A DNA stretch of 64,000 nucleotides from Rhodococcus spongiicola (GTDB lineage Bacteria; Actinomycetota; Actinomycetes; Mycobacteriales; Mycobacteriaceae). Positions 16,740 through 27,355 of the stretch are shown in pieces. The translations under genes and the position numbers were made by a program. Positions within the stretch are counted from its first letter, which is position 1. Each line of letters opens with the position of its first letter. Under the pieces are notes generated by a model that saw only the letters and a list, made by a program, of their open reading frames with translations, did no database searches and had not been told where the DNA came from. The stretch spans positions 696,124 to 760,123 of the forward strand of contig NZ_RKLN01000002.1 of NCBI RefSeq assembly GCF_004011835.1. The letters are read 5' to 3'.

Positions 16740-18284
16740 ATGCAGCCGAGACCTCGATTGCTTTTGGCCACCGCGATGGGCGCGGTGGCCGTGCTCGTCG
16801 TCGGATGCACCCTAGGGACGGCTCGGCAGGGACCGGAATCGTCGCGCGGGGCGGGTGTGATCCCAGCCGGACTCGAGTCGTTCTACGCCCAGCAGGTCGA
16901 GTGGGGGTCGTGTGACGGCTTCGCGACGGACGGGGACGATCTGAAGCCGACTCTCGAGTGCGCCAGGGTCACCGTGCCCCTCGACTACGGCAACCCGGCC
17001 GGGGCCACCGCGCAGATCGCGATCTCGCGTTCGCCCGCGACCGGTGACCGGCTCGGGTCGCTGCTCGTCAATCCAGGTGGCCCCGGCGGTTCGGGTCTGA
17101 GTCTGGCGTCAATTGCCGACGGAACCGAGGTCGCGCAGCGGTTCGACGTCATCGGATTCGACCCGCGCGGTGTCGGAGCGTCCACGCCACAGGTTCGATG
17201 CCTGACGCCCCAGGAAATCGACGCTGAGCGCAGCGATCCCGACGTCGACATGAGCCCGGAGGGGATCGCCCGCACCGAGGAGAAGAACCGAACCTACGCG
17301 GAGCGCTGCGCGCAGCGGTCCGGGCTGTCGCTGCTGGCGCACGTCGGGACGCGAGACGTCGTGCGCGACATGGACGTCATCCGCTCCGTGCTCGGCGACG
17401 CCGAGCTCAACTATCTCGGGTTCTCCTACGGCACCCGGATCGGCACCGAATACGCCGAGACCTTTCCGGAGAACGTGCGTGCGATGGTCCTCGACGGGGC
17501 GGTCGATCGTGAGCAGAGCCCCGTCGATGAGACGGTCTTGCAGGGGGCAGGCTTCCAGCAGGCGTTCGATGCGTTCGCGACCGAGTGCACGCAATCTCCG
17601 GACTGCCCCCTGGGAACTGATCCTGCGGCGGCGAACACACGGTTCCGGGCTCTGGTCGACCCGCTCGTCACGCAGCCGGCGGCGACGACGGATCCTCGGG
17701 GTCTGAGCTACGAGGACGCGGTCACCGGCGTGCTGCAGGCGCTGTACACGCCGAGCTTGTGGACGTCCCTGCGGGGCGGCCTGACCGAGCTGACCGAAGG
17801 GCGCGGGAATTCGCTCCTGCTGCTCGCAGACCGGTATGCGGGTCGACTGGATGACGGCAGCTACTCGAATCTCGAGGACGCCTTCAACGCAGTCCGCTGT
17901 GTCGACGACCCCCCACTGGTCGATCGCGGCGTCGTCGGGGAGATGGACACCCGGTACCGCCAGGCGGCGCCGTTCCTCGACGACGGCCGCGGCACCGGAA
18001 ACGCCCCACTGGATGCGTGCGCGTTCTGGGCGGTACCGCCGACGGGTGGACCAAGCGACATCGAAGTGTGGGGATTGCCTCCCGTCGTCGTGGTGTCGAC
18101 CACCGAGGATCCGGCGACTCCGTACCAGGCGGGAGTCGACCTGGCCAAGCGACTCGGGGCAGCGCTCATCTCTTACCGGGGCGCCCAGCACACCGCGACT
18201 TTCGACGGGGTCGCGTGCGTGGACGATCCGATCACCGCATATCTCGTGGAACTGGCCGCACCCGAGCCCGACTTGACCTGTTGA
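16740..18284 (+). CDS. TAP-type alpha/beta hydrolase lipoprotein (tripeptidyl aminopeptidase-like)
   Basis: A 514-residue exported serine hydrolase. A signal peptide ends in the lipobox VVGC. The fold shows NPGGPGGSG (oxyanion hole), [10 protein letters not shown], the nucleophile elbow GFSYGTRIG (Ser about 229), and the C-terminal Asp/His motifs TEDPATPY and GAQHTATF. It belongs to the same family as Rv2223c and Rv2224c (CaeA/Hip1), cell-surface peptidases next to panB. Here only one copy is present. Substrate is unknown; peptide release outside the membrane is inferred. Confidence 0.9.
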   Translation: MQPRPRLLLATAMGAVAVLVVGCTLGTARQGPESSRGAGVIPAGLESFYAQQVEWGSCDGFATDGDDLKPTLECARVTVPLDYGNPAGATAQIAISRSPATGDRLGSLLVNPGGPGGSGLSLASIADGTEVAQRFDVIGFDPRGVGASTPQVRCLTPQEIDAERSDPDVDMSPEGIARTEEKNRTYAERCAQRSGLSLLAHVGTRDVVRDMDVIRSVLGDAELNYLGFSYGTRIGTEYAETFPENVRAMVLDGAVDREQSPVDETVLQGAGFQQAFDAFATECTQSPDCPLGTDPAAANTRFRALVDPLVTQPAATTDPRGLSYEDAVTGVLQALYTPSLWTSLRGGLTELTEGRGNSLLLLADRYAGRLDDGSYSNLEDAFNAVRCVDDPPLVDRGVVGEMDTRYRQAAPFLDDGRGTGNAPLDACAFWAVPPTGGPSDIEVWGLPPVVVVSTTEDPATPYQAGVDLAKRLGAALISYRGAQHTATFDGVACVDDPITAYLVELAAPEPDLTC

Positions 18285-18351
18285 GACGCGACACGTGGCG
18301 AAATTCCGCGATGTAACACAGATTTAACGGAGTTTGCCTAGTCTCGCGGGC

Positions 18352-19692
18352 ATGGATCGCCAAAAGGAGTTCGTGCTTCGCACCCTCGAAGAGCGCGATA
18401 TTCGGTTCGTTCGGTTGTGGTTCACCGACGTGCTCGGCTACCTCAAGTCGGTGGCGATCGCGCCCGCGGAACTGGAAGGCGCCTTCGAAGAGGGCATCGG
18501 CTTCGACGGGTCCGCGATCGAGGGCTTCTCGCGTGTTTCGGAGGCCGATACCGTCGCGATGCCGGACGCCTCGACGTTCCAGATCCTGCCGTGGGCACAC
18601 AAGGACGGTGCCCAGCACTCGGCGCGCATGTTCTGCGACATTGCGATGCCCGACGGCACGCCGTCGTGGGCGGACCCCCGCAACGTCCTGCGTCGCCAGC
18701 TGAACAAGGCCAGCGATCTGGGTTTCTCGTGTTATGTGCATCCGGAGATCGAGTTCTTCCTGCTCGAGAACGGTCCGATCGACGGTCACCCGCCCGTGCC
18801 CGCCGACAGCGGCGGTTACTTCGATCAAGCGGTCCATGACCGGGCCCCGAGCTTCCGTCGACACGCGATCGACGCGCTCGAATCGATGGGCATCTCGGTG
18901 GAGTTCAGCCACCACGAGGCCGCGCCCGGCCAGCAGGAGATCGATCTCCGCTACGCCGACGCCCTGTCGATGGCCGACAACGTGATGACGTTCCGCTACG
19001 TCGTCAAGGAGGTCGCGATCGAGGAGGGCGTGCGCGCCTCGTTCATGCCGAAGCCGTTCAGCGATCAGGCCGGCTCGGCGATGCACACGCACATGAGCCT
19101 GTTCGAGGGTGACACCAACGCGTTCCACAACCCCGACGATCCGATGCAACTGTCGGAGACCGGTAAGGCCTTCATCGCCGGAGTCCTCGAGCACGCAAGC
19201 GAGATCAGCGCCGTCACCAACCAATGGGTGAACTCCTACAAGCGTCTGGTCCAAGGCGGCGAGGCTCCGACCGCAGCTACCTGGGGACCGTCCAACCGGT
19301 CGGCGTTGATCCGCGTGCCGATGTACACGCCGAACAAGGCGTCGTCTCGTCGCGTCGAGATCCGCAGCCCCGATTCGGCCTGTAACCCCTACCTGACATT
19401 CGCGGTCCTGCTCGCCGCCGGTCTGCGTGGCATCGAAAAGGGCTACGACCTGCCTCCCCAGGCGGAGGATGACGTGTGGTCGCTCACCGAGGCCGAGCGC
19501 CGGGCGATGGGATACCGACCACTGCCCGGAAGCCTCGCCGAAGCGCTACGGGAGATGGAGACGTCCGAGTTGGTCGCCGAGGCGCTCGGCGAGCACGTGT
19601 TCGACTTCTTCCTCCGCAACAAGCGGCGCGAGTGGGCGGATTACCGCAGCCAGGTCACTCCCTTCGAACTGAAGGCCTACCTCGGCCTGTAA
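18352..19692 (+). CDS. glnA2: Glutamine synthetase, type I (GlnA2)
   Basis: A 446-residue glutamine synthetase that makes glutamine from glutamate, ammonia and ATP. The motifs GFDGSAIEGF, HHEAAPGQQEID, GSAMHTHMSL and NRSALIRVP are all there. It is shorter than GlnA1 and has Trp in DDVWSL, where GlnA1 has the adenylylated Tyr, so it is unlikely to be controlled by GlnE in the usual way. The ATG at 18352 is the first that fits the family N-terminus. glnE follows after 93 bp on the same strand, as in M. tuberculosis (Rv2222c-Rv2221c). Confidence 0.95.
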   Translation: MDRQKEFVLRTLEERDIRFVRLWFTDVLGYLKSVAIAPAELEGAFEEGIGFDGSAIEGFSRVSEADTVAMPDASTFQILPWAHKDGAQHSARMFCDIAMPDGTPSWADPRNVLRRQLNKASDLGFSCYVHPEIEFFLLENGPIDGHPPVPADSGGYFDQAVHDRAPSFRRHAIDALESMGISVEFSHHEAAPGQQEIDLRYADALSMADNVMTFRYVVKEVAIEEGVRASFMPKPFSDQAGSAMHTHMSLFEGDTNAFHNPDDPMQLSETGKAFIAGVLEHASEISAVTNQWVNSYKRLVQGGEAPTAATWGPSNRSALIRVPMYTPNKASSRRVEIRSPDSACNPYLTFAVLLAAGLRGIEKGYDLPPQAEDDVWSLTEAERRAMGYRPLPGSLAEALREMETSELVAEALGEHVFDFFLRNKRREWADYRSQVTPFELKAYLGL

Positions 19693-19785
19693 GGGGCCGA
19701 CTGATCAACTCGATCCCGAAGAGGTGAACGCCGTGTCCCATCCGGCTGGTCCACACATTCGTGACGACGTCCAGGTTGAGAAGAG

Positions 19786-22700
19786 ATGGTGAGGCCGCCG
19801 TACGCCAGGTCGGCCGTGCCGGGCGTCGGCCGACTTGGGTTGATCGAGCCGACCGCGCCCGGGGAACTCGACGCGCTCGGGTGGTCCAACCTCGACGGGG
19901 TCGAGCTTCTGTGGGCGCTGTCGCGAGCCCCGAATGCCGATCTCGCTCTGCGTACGCTTGTGCGGCTGCAGGAGGGATTGGGCGACGAGTGGACGGAGCT
20001 CGACACCGCACTGCGTTCGGACCGTCGATTGCGTGGCAGGCTGTTCGGATTGATCGGCGCCTCCAGCGCTTTCGGTGACCACTTGGTGGCGGACCCGTCG
20101 TCGTGGAAACTGCTGGCCGGAGACATGATGTTGCCCTCCAAGGAGGAGCTGACGAGACGTCTTCTCGCGTGCGTCGGGGCAGTTCCCGAGACGGGCCCGA
20201 ACGCCTCACCGATGCTCTACCGATCCACCCTGACGGGGCCCGAAGCTATTTCTGCACTTCGCAAATGCTATCGCGACCAGTTGATGGTCCTGGCCGCCGC
20301 CGACCTCGCCGCCATCGTCGAGAACGAGCCTGTGATCCCTTACCAGACTGTGGGACATCAGCTGTCCGACATGGCCGATGCCGCCCTCACGGCCGCGCTG
20401 GCGGTGGCTGTCACGGCGGTGTGCCCGGACGAGCCGTGTCCGGTGCGGATCGCGGTGATCGCGATGGGAAAGTGCGGTGCCCGCGAGCTCAACTACGTCA
20501 GCGACGTCGACGTCGTGTTCGTCGCGGAACCGTCCAACGCGGTGGCAAGCCGCATCGCCGGCGAGATGATGCGCGTCGGATCGTCCGCCTTCTTCGAGGT
20601 CGACGCTGCCCTGCGTCCGGAGGGCAAGCGCGGCGAACTGGTGCGCACCCTCGAATCGCACGTCGCCTACTACGAGCGGTGGGCCAAGACCTGGGAGTTC
20701 CAGGCACTGCTGAAGGCCCGTCCGATGACCGGAGACGTCGAGCTGGGGCAACAGTACACAGACGCATTGGGCCCGATGGTGTGGGCGGCGGCCGAGCGTG
20801 AGGACTTCGTTCCCGAGGTGCAGGCCATGCGGCGACGCGTCGAGGCCTCGGTGCCGCCGGAACTGCGCGAGCGCGAACTCAAGCTGGGGCGCGGCAGCCT
20901 GCGTGATGTCGAGTTCGCCGTTCAGCTGCTCCAACTGGTTCACGGCCGTGCCGACACGTCACTGCGGGTGATGAGCACGATCGACGCCCTGACCGCACTC
21001 GCGGCCGGCGGCTACGTCGGACGCGAAGACGCGGCCAACCTCACCGCGTCGTACGAGTTCCTGCGGTTGCTCGAACACCGCCTCCAGCTCCAGAGGCTCA
21101 AGCGCACGCACACGTTGCCGCCACCGGAGGACGAGGAGGCGCTGCGGTGGCTCGCCCGCGCGGCCCACATGCGTCCGAACGGACGTCACGACGCCCTGGG
21201 CGTGCTGGACGCGGAGATCAAGCGGAACTCGCACCGGGTGCGGCGCCTGCACGCCAAGCTGTTCTACCGGCCGCTGCTCGAGTCGGTGGCCCGAATCGAC
21301 AAGGAGGCGCTGCGGCTCAGTCCGGACGCGGCCGTCCGGCAGTTGGCGGCACTCGGCTACTCGGCACCCCAGAACGCCCTCGGACATCTCACCGCGCTCA
21401 CCCGCGGTGCGTCCCGGAAGGGGCGCATCCAGGCGCTGCTGCTGCCTACCCTGCTCGAATGGCTCGGGGACACGCCGGATCCCGACGCCGGCCTGCTCGC
21501 GTACCGTCGGCTGTCGGATGCACTCGTCGACGCCACCTGGTTCCTGCGGCTGCTGCGCGACGAGGCGTCGGTGGCGCAGCGGCTCATGACCGTTCTCGGT
21601 TCGTCTGCGTACGTTCCGGATCTGTTGATCAAGGCACCCGACGTCATACGGCTTCTCGCGGACGGCCCGTCCGGTCCGCGACTGCTCGAGCCGCACCCCG
21701 AAGACGTGGCGCGCGGCATCCTGTCGTCGTCCGCGCGCTACGTCGAGCCGGTCCGGGCGGTCGGCGCGGCGCGTTCCCTGCGCCGGTACGAATTGGCGCG
21801 CGTCGCGAGCGCGGACATCCTCGGCATGCTCGATGTCCCGCAGGTGTGCCGGGCGCTGTCCTCGGTCTGGGCCGCCGTGCTCAACGCCGCGCTCGCCGCG
21901 GTGATCCGGGCGAGCGAAGCGGAAATGGGTGGACCCGCGCCCGCCACGTTCGCGGTGATCGGCATGGGCCGGCTCGGCGGCGGCGAACTGGGCTACGGCT
22001 CCGATGCGGACGTGCTGTTCGTATGCGAACCACGCCCCGGCGTCGATGAAACACAGGCAGTCAAGTGGGCCAACCTGATCGGCGACCGAGTGCGAACGTT
22101 GCTCGGGGCTCCCAGCACCGATCCACCGCTGGTGGTGGATACCGGACTGCGGCCCGAGGGACGTAGTGGCCCGCTGGTTCGGACGCTGGCCTCGTACCAG
22201 GCGTACTACGCGCAGTGGGCGCAGTCCTGGGAGGTCCAGGCGCTGTTGCGGGCACACACCGTCGCGGGCGACGCCGACCTCGGACTGCGGTTCCTGAAGA
22301 TGATCGACAAGACTCGGTACCCCGAGGGTGGGGTGTCAGAGCAAGCCGTCCACGAAATAAGGCGGATCAAGGCCCGCGTCGACTCCGAGCGGCTGCCGCG
22401 CGGTGCGGATCCTGCCACGCACACCAAGCTCGGCCGTGGCGGCCTCGCCGACATCGAGTGGACCGTGCAGCTGATCCAACTACGGCACGCCCACGAGATC
22501 CCGTCCCTTCACAACACGTCGACTCTCCAGACGCTCGATGCGATCGGCGCGGCGGAGCTGCTGAGCGAGACCGACATCAAACTGCTGCGCGACGCGTGGC
22601 TCACCGCAACCAAGGCCCGCAACGCCCTCGTCCTCGTCCGCGGCAAACCGACCGACCAACTGCCGGGTCCGGGGAAGGTGCTCTCGGCGGTCGCGCAGGT

Positions 22701-22803
22701 GGCGGGCTCGCTGGACGGGGACCCGAACGAGTTCCTCGACAACTACCTGCGGGTCACCCGGCGGGCGAAGGCCGTCGTACAGCGGGTGTTCGGGGGAGAG
22801 TGA
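19786..22803 (+). CDS. glnE: Bifunctional glutamine synthetase adenylyltransferase/deadenylyltransferase
   Basis: A 1005-residue protein with two nucleotidyltransferase halves, each followed by a helical GlnD-UR-UTase-like domain. The catalytic motifs are [18 protein letters not shown] (~residue 230, deadenylylating half) and [18 protein letters not shown] (~residue 735, adenylylating half). The repeats [18 protein letters not shown] and [18 protein letters not shown] close the two halves. It attaches or removes AMP at Tyr406 of GlnA1 in response to nitrogen state. The start ATG is preceded by GAGAAGAG. Confidence 0.96.
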   Translation: MVRPPYARSAVPGVGRLGLIEPTAPGELDALGWSNLDGVELLWALSRAPNADLALRTLVRLQEGLGDEWTELDTALRSDRRLRGRLFGLIGASSAFGDHLVADPSSWKLLAGDMMLPSKEELTRRLLACVGAVPETGPNASPMLYRSTLTGPEAISALRKCYRDQLMVLAAADLAAIVENEPVIPYQTVGHQLSDMADAALTAALAVAVTAVCPDEPCPVRIAVIAMGKCGARELNYVSDVDVVFVAEPSNAVASRIAGEMMRVGSSAFFEVDAALRPEGKRGELVRTLESHVAYYERWAKTWEFQALLKARPMTGDVELGQQYTDALGPMVWAAAEREDFVPEVQAMRRRVEASVPPELRERELKLGRGSLRDVEFAVQLLQLVHGRADTSLRVMSTIDALTALAAGGYVGREDAANLTASYEFLRLLEHRLQLQRLKRTHTLPPPEDEEALRWLARAAHMRPNGRHDALGVLDAEIKRNSHRVRRLHAKLFYRPLLESVARIDKEALRLSPDAAVRQLAALGYSAPQNALGHLTALTRGASRKGRIQALLLPTLLEWLGDTPDPDAGLLAYRRLSDALVDATWFLRLLRDEASVAQRLMTVLGSSAYVPDLLIKAPDVIRLLADGPSGPRLLEPHPEDVARGILSSSARYVEPVRAVGAARSLRRYELARVASADILGMLDVPQVCRALSSVWAAVLNAALAAVIRASEAEMGGPAPATFAVIGMGRLGGGELGYGSDADVLFVCEPRPGVDETQAVKWANLIGDRVRTLLGAPSTDPPLVVDTGLRPEGRSGPLVRTLASYQAYYAQWAQSWEVQALLRAHTVAGDADLGLRFLKMIDKTRYPEGGVSEQAVHEIRRIKARVDSERLPRGADPATHTKLGRGGLADIEWTVQLIQLRHAHEIPSLHNTSTLQTLDAIGAAELLSETDIKLLRDAWLTATKARNALVLVRGKPTDQLPGPGKVLSAVAQVAGSLDGDPNEFLDNYLRVTRRAKAVVQRVFGGE

Positions 22804-22810
22804 CTGACGG

Positions 22811-23497
22811 TCACCCGCTCGCGAAGAGGCGGATCCGCTGCTCCCGGCTGTGCTCGAGGTGGGCTCGCATGTGTTCGCGTGCGGCCTTCGCGTCCCGGGC
22901 GCGCAACGCGTCGAGGATGTGCTCGTGCTCGGAATTGAGCAGTTCCGGTTCGCCGTAGTTCGACGGTGGGCCGCTGTCGTAGATCCGCAACTGGGTGGTC
23001 AAGCGTACGAGCAGGGTCGTGATCGTCGCGTTGTGGGCGGCCTGCCAGAGTGCCTCGTGGAACCGGAAGTTATCCACGCGGGCAGCGGTGTCGTCGTTGG
23101 TATGGCAGCACGTGTCGTGCAGTCGTTCGAGGCGGGCCATGTCGAGGTCGGTGTGTCGAAGTGCAGCCGCACCAGCGGCCTCCGATTCCAGTGCTACCCG
23201 TGCCGCATAGATTTCGATGACGTCTTCGGGGGTTCCGGAGCGCACCCGGAAACCGCGCGCCGCACGTTCGAGCAAGCCGTCGTGGGCGAGCCAGTTGAGG
23301 GCCTCTCGAATCGGCGTGCGAGATGCACCGTAGGTCTCGCTCAGCTGCGTCTCGTGCAACGCCGCACCTTGTGGGAACTTGCCTTCGAGGATGTCGGCGC
23401 GCAGTCGCAGGTATTGCTTGGACGTCTGGTCGGAGCGGCCTGAGGTGCCCGAAGGCAGCAGCACGCCCAGATCTGCCAGGTCGTCCTCGCGCGTCAT
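22811..23497 (-). CDS. FadR-subfamily GntR transcription factor
   Basis: A 228-residue regulator. Residues ~25-95 are a winged helix (LRADILEGKFPQGAALHE, then SRTPIREALNWLAHDGLL). Residues ~105-220 are an FCD effector domain with metal/ligand histidines in FHEALWQAAHN, HEHILDAL and MRAHLEHS. Such proteins repress or activate nearby metabolic genes in response to a small acid. ATG 23497 is chosen because the upstream frame is not protein-like. It is divergent from an ABM-domain gene, and a GTATAC-centred palindrome lies between them. Effector and target are not known. Confidence 0.88.
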   Translation of the reverse strand: MTREDDLADLGVLLPSGTSGRSDQTSKQYLRLRADILEGKFPQGAALHETQLSETYGASRTPIREALNWLAHDGLLERAARGFRVRSGTPEDVIEIYAARVALESEAAGAAALRHTDLDMARLERLHDTCCHTNDDTAARVDNFRFHEALWQAAHNATITTLLVRLTTQLRIYDSGPPSNYGEPELLNSEHEHILDALRARDAKAAREHMRAHLEHSREQRIRLFASG

Positions 23498-23563
23498 CGT
23501 TGTCCCATCTCTATCGGCCCCGTGTTCGGACGTGCCGATTATGCCACCGCCTACGGTCGAATA

Positions 23564-23579
23564 CTCACGTATACGCGAG
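23564..23579. promoter_or_regulatory. Candidate operator of the FadR-type regulator
   Basis: CTCACGTATACGCGAG is a 16-bp palindrome with a single mismatched pair. The core GTATAC matches the FadR-subfamily GntR half-site rule GTM-KAC. It sits in the regulator's divergent promoter region, 67 bp upstream of its start. Confidence 0.55.
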
Positions 23580-23721
23580 CGGTTTGTGCTTCCCGGTAGC
23601 TGTGTTCTTGCATCGAGGGGCACTCGTCATGGCGCTCCACGGGTCCGAGGCGACGCACGTTGACTCGGTCGATGCCACCGAGAACAGTAAGAGAGGTATC
23701 GGTCTCTTTGGGAGGTGCTCG

Positions 23722-24024
23722 ATGGTCAGCGCAGCGCTGCTGGTGCGAGTGGAAGCCAAACGTGGCAAGGAGGCCGAGGTCGCGGAGTTCCTCGAGAGCG
23801 CCTTGGCGCTCGTGCAGGAGGAACCGGACACCACAGCCTGGTTCGCGCTTCGCTTCGGCCCCGCGACCTTCGGCATATTCGATGTATTCCCCGACGACAA
23901 GGGGCGGCAGGCGCACCTCGCCGGACGGGTCGCGGAGGCGCTGATGGCACGGGCCGACGAATTGTTCGTCGGTCACCCCACCATCACGAACGTCGACGTA
24001 CTGGCGAGCAAGCTGCCCGAGTGA
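23722..24024 (+). CDS. Antibiotic biosynthesis monooxygenase (ABM) domain protein
   Basis: A 100-residue single-domain protein with the ferredoxin-like ABM fold: VSAALLVRVEAKRGKEAEVAEFLES at the N-terminus, then TTAWFALRFGPATFGIFDVF and a helical end. Members include small monooxygenases acting on quinones and signal-breaking enzymes of the YgiN/LsrG type. The exact reaction is unknown. The ATG at 23722 follows GGGAGGTG. It is divergent from the FadR-type regulator and may be its target, through the palindrome at 23564-23579. Confidence 0.82.
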   Translation: MVSAALLVRVEAKRGKEAEVAEFLESALALVQEEPDTTAWFALRFGPATFGIFDVFPDDKGRQAHLAGRVAEALMARADELFVGHPTITNVDVLASKLPE

Positions 24025-24464
24025 CGGGCCAATCCTTCGGCTGCCCCGCCGCTCCAGGGGCGTAGACGCCCGTCCCAGTGTCATGGTTCCGCAGTGCGGA
24101 CGCCCGAAATGTCCGTTGCCGAGCCGTTATCTTTCGAGCCCGATCATCGTGATTTTCGAGCCCTGACGTTATTCAATGCCCTGATTACCTGGCGAGTGTC
24201 TGTCGGCTGTATCACGAACCTGGCAGTTCGTCGGGATTCGAAATTCTTGGGCAGTGCTGCACGAATTACCGGCTCAGACGGCTTTTTCGGTTGACTTTTC
24301 GACGGATCGTCGAGCTCCAGTAGGTATACCCCCCATACCTGACTAGGTACCCACCCCGGTAGATATGCGGATGTCTCGATTAGATAACGACGGAACTCTG
24401 GGTTGTGCCCGATCACCGATGCCACGGAGGTGTCGGACCGCATGTAAGACCCGGAGGACCTCGA
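24025..24464. other. Long intergenic region before NlpC/P60 gene
   Basis: This is 440 bp with lower GC than its surroundings between 24120 and 24320. It holds the inverted repeat AGGTAT-N7-ATACCT (24322-24340), a small IR CGACG-GAT-CGTCG (24300-24312), and a TTGACT hexamer at 24291-24296 without a well-spaced -10. A 66-codon open frame at 24094-24294 lacks a ribosome-binding site and protein-like composition. I see no gene. Confidence 0.5.
24322..24340. promoter_or_regulatory. Inverted repeat AGGTAT-N7-ATACCT
   Basis: A perfect 6-bp inverted repeat around a C-run centre (ACCCCCC). This C-run plus TAT/ATA layout resembles operators of CsoR/RcnR-type metal sensors, but no such gene is in the window. 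It is 125 bp upstream of an NlpC/P60 gene and is a likely protein-binding site in its promoter. Confidence 0.45.
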
Positions 24465-24995
24465 ATGGCCAAGCACCGCGCACAGAAGAAGACCCGACTG
24501 ACCCGCACCACCCGTGGACTGGTGCTAGGTGCCGTCACCGCCGGCGCTCTGGTGATCCCGGTCGCCCCCGCGATGGCACAGCCCTTCGACTTTCTGAACT
24601 GGGGCGCCAACGTGATCCAGCCGAACTCGGGCGGCTCCGTGGGCCAGCCGAACTCGAAGGGGCAGGCTGTCGCTAATGCCGCGAAGTCCAAGCTCGGCTC
24701 CCCATACGTGTGGGGCGCGACGGGTCCGAGTTCGTTCGACTGCTCGGGACTGGTCCAGTGGGCCCACAAGCAGGCCGGCGTCTCCGTCCCCCGGGTCAGC
24801 TACGACCAGATCGCCGGCGGCACCCCGGTGTCCAAGGCCAACCTGCAGCCGGGTGACGTCGTCTCGTTCTACGGGGCCAACCACATCGGCATCTACGCCG
24901 GCGACGGCCAGGTTGTCCACGCCCCGACCTCGGGCGACGTCGTGAAGATCTCGCCGGTGGACTCGATGCCCTTCGACGGGGCGACCCGCTACTGA
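24465..24995 (+). CDS. Secreted NlpC/P60 (C40) peptidoglycan hydrolase
   Basis: A 176-residue exported protein. A signal peptide (basic N-terminus, hydrophobic core, cleavage after PAMAQ) is followed by a short linker and a complete NlpC/P60 domain. The triad is Cys93 in FDCSGLVQW, His140 in HIGIYAGDG, and His152 in VVHAPTSG. The domain cleaves D-Glu-mDAP bonds in cell-wall stem peptides. The ATG is preceded by GGAGG. Length and lack of a coiled coil are like mycobacterial RipB/RipD-type proteins. A strong terminator separates it from convergent glnA1. Confidence 0.92.
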   Translation: MAKHRAQKKTRLTRTTRGLVLGAVTAGALVIPVAPAMAQPFDFLNWGANVIQPNSGGSVGQPNSKGQAVANAAKSKLGSPYVWGATGPSSFDCSGLVQWAHKQAGVSVPRVSYDQIAGGTPVSKANLQPGDVVSFYGANHIGIYAGDGQVVHAPTSGDVVKISPVDSMPFDGATRY

Positions 24996-25013
24996 TCCAA
25001 GCGTCCCTCGACG

Positions 25014-25056
25014 CGAAACGAGCCCGTCACCCTGCAGGGGTGACGGGCTCGTTTCG
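25014..25056. terminator. Bidirectional terminator between NlpC/P60 gene and glnA1
   Basis: A perfect 19-bp stem (CGAAACGAGCCCGTCACCC and its complement) with a 5-base loop. Because both arms carry AAAC/GTTT ends, it provides short T-stretches on either strand. Confidence 0.92.
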
Positions 25057-25104
25057 TCGAATCCGTAGTCCGAACCTATCCGTAGTTCGTATCTACTGAA
25101 CGGC

Positions 25105-26541
<1,437 letters not shown>

Positions 26542-26617
26542 GTTGGTGCTCCTTCAGTCGGTTACCTGCCGGTTGAGTTGCGGCGGTTTCGTCGAGGCAC
26601 GACGCTAGATAGCTGGT

Positions 26618-26655
26618 GTTGCCCGTTAGTCAACCTTATGTTTCGCGGGTGTTAC
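26618..26655 (-). promoter_or_regulatory. GlnR-like operator upstream of glnA1
   Basis: Read on the minus strand, the boxes are GTAAC, GAAAC, TTGAC and GCAAC, each separated by exactly 6 bases. This follows the actinobacterial GlnR pattern gTnAC-n6-GaAAC-n6-GtnAC-n6-GaAAC. The first two boxes are perfect, and the last two each deviate by one base. Confidence 0.72.
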
Positions 26656-26785
26656 ACGTCGGAGTTGACTTGGTTATTCGCACGAACGGGCGATGTGACC
26701 CTTTCCGTACCGAACAGGTGTGACGCGCAGCACCGATGCCGATTGGGGCGCGGTGCTCGTCGCGGCGCCGCCTATCCTGGACGGC

Positions 26786-27262
26786 ATGGCACGTATGACC
26801 GGTTCCTGGCTCTCTGGCCCCTCCGCTGCACTGCCGAAGGGGCAGACCGAAGCGCAAGCCTATCGGGGTGAACTACTGGGTTTGCCGGCGGACGGACCCG
26901 GTTCGCTGGCCGCGCTCGGACGGCGCGTCCTGGCTCTGGCGGTCGACTGGTTCACCGCGGCGGGTGTCGTGATGCTCCTGATCGGTGAGGCGCCGCTCGA
27001 GAACCCGCGGATCGGCACCTACACCCTCATGTTGTGGTTCCTGGTCGGCGTCGCCTGCGTATCGCTGTTCTCGTTCACGCCCGGTCAGTACATGTTGGGA
27101 CTGCAGGTCGCTCGCGTCGACGCCCCGGCCAAGGTCGGTTTCCTGAGGGCGCTCGGCCGTCAGGCGCTGATGGTGTTCATCGTTCCTGCGGTCATCACCG
27201 ACGTCGACGGGCGCGGCATGCACGATCGTGCAACTGGCACGGCACTCGTCCGCATGCGCTGA
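26786..27262 (+). CDS. RDD family membrane protein
   Basis: A 158-residue protein with three predicted helices (about residues 60-77, 85-105, 130-150) and the family's Arg/Asp positions in LGRRVLALAVDWF and DVDGRGMHDRATGT. The TPGQYMLGLQVARV segment is typical of RDD proteins. Function is unknown, with membrane stress or transport suggested for the family. The start may be ATG 26786 or ATG 26795; both are close to MTGSWLSGP, where homologues begin. It is divergent from glnA1, as in mycobacteria (Rv2219A). Confidence 0.8.
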   Translation: MARMTGSWLSGPSAALPKGQTEAQAYRGELLGLPADGPGSLAALGRRVLALAVDWFTAAGVVMLLIGEAPLENPRIGTYTLMLWFLVGVACVSLFSFTPGQYMLGLQVARVDAPAKVGFLRALGRQALMVFIVPAVITDVDGRGMHDRATGTALVRMR

Positions 27263-27279
27263 GCACACACATCAACGAC

Positions 27280-27334
27280 GAATGTCACATCGGTTGGCCG
27301 GACCGAATTGCCGGACCGAACCGATGTGACATTC
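27280..27334. terminator. Inverted repeat between convergent genes, likely terminator
   Basis: Perfect 16-bp arms, GAATGTCACATCGGTT and AACCGATGTGACATTC, enclose a 23-base loop. The loop region itself contains the direct repeat GCCGGACCGAA twice. It lies between the RDD and DUF4191 gene ends. No T-run follows. Confidence 0.65.
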
Positions 27335-27355
27335 GATTACCCGTGAGTGGAGGTG

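Noticed and set aside
18311..18332. GTAAC-n6-TTAAC string upstream of glnA2 as a GlnR site
   Set aside because: The second box departs from GaAAC at key positions and no further boxes follow; the glnA1 site is far better.
20959..22257. 432-codon minus-strand frame inside glnE
   Set aside because: Shadow of glnE, whose two catalytic halves are intact on the plus strand.
24094..24294. 66-codon open frame in the spacer before the NlpC/P60 gene
   Set aside because: No ribosome-binding site, mixed composition and no recognisable motif; more likely chance in a lower-GC spacer.
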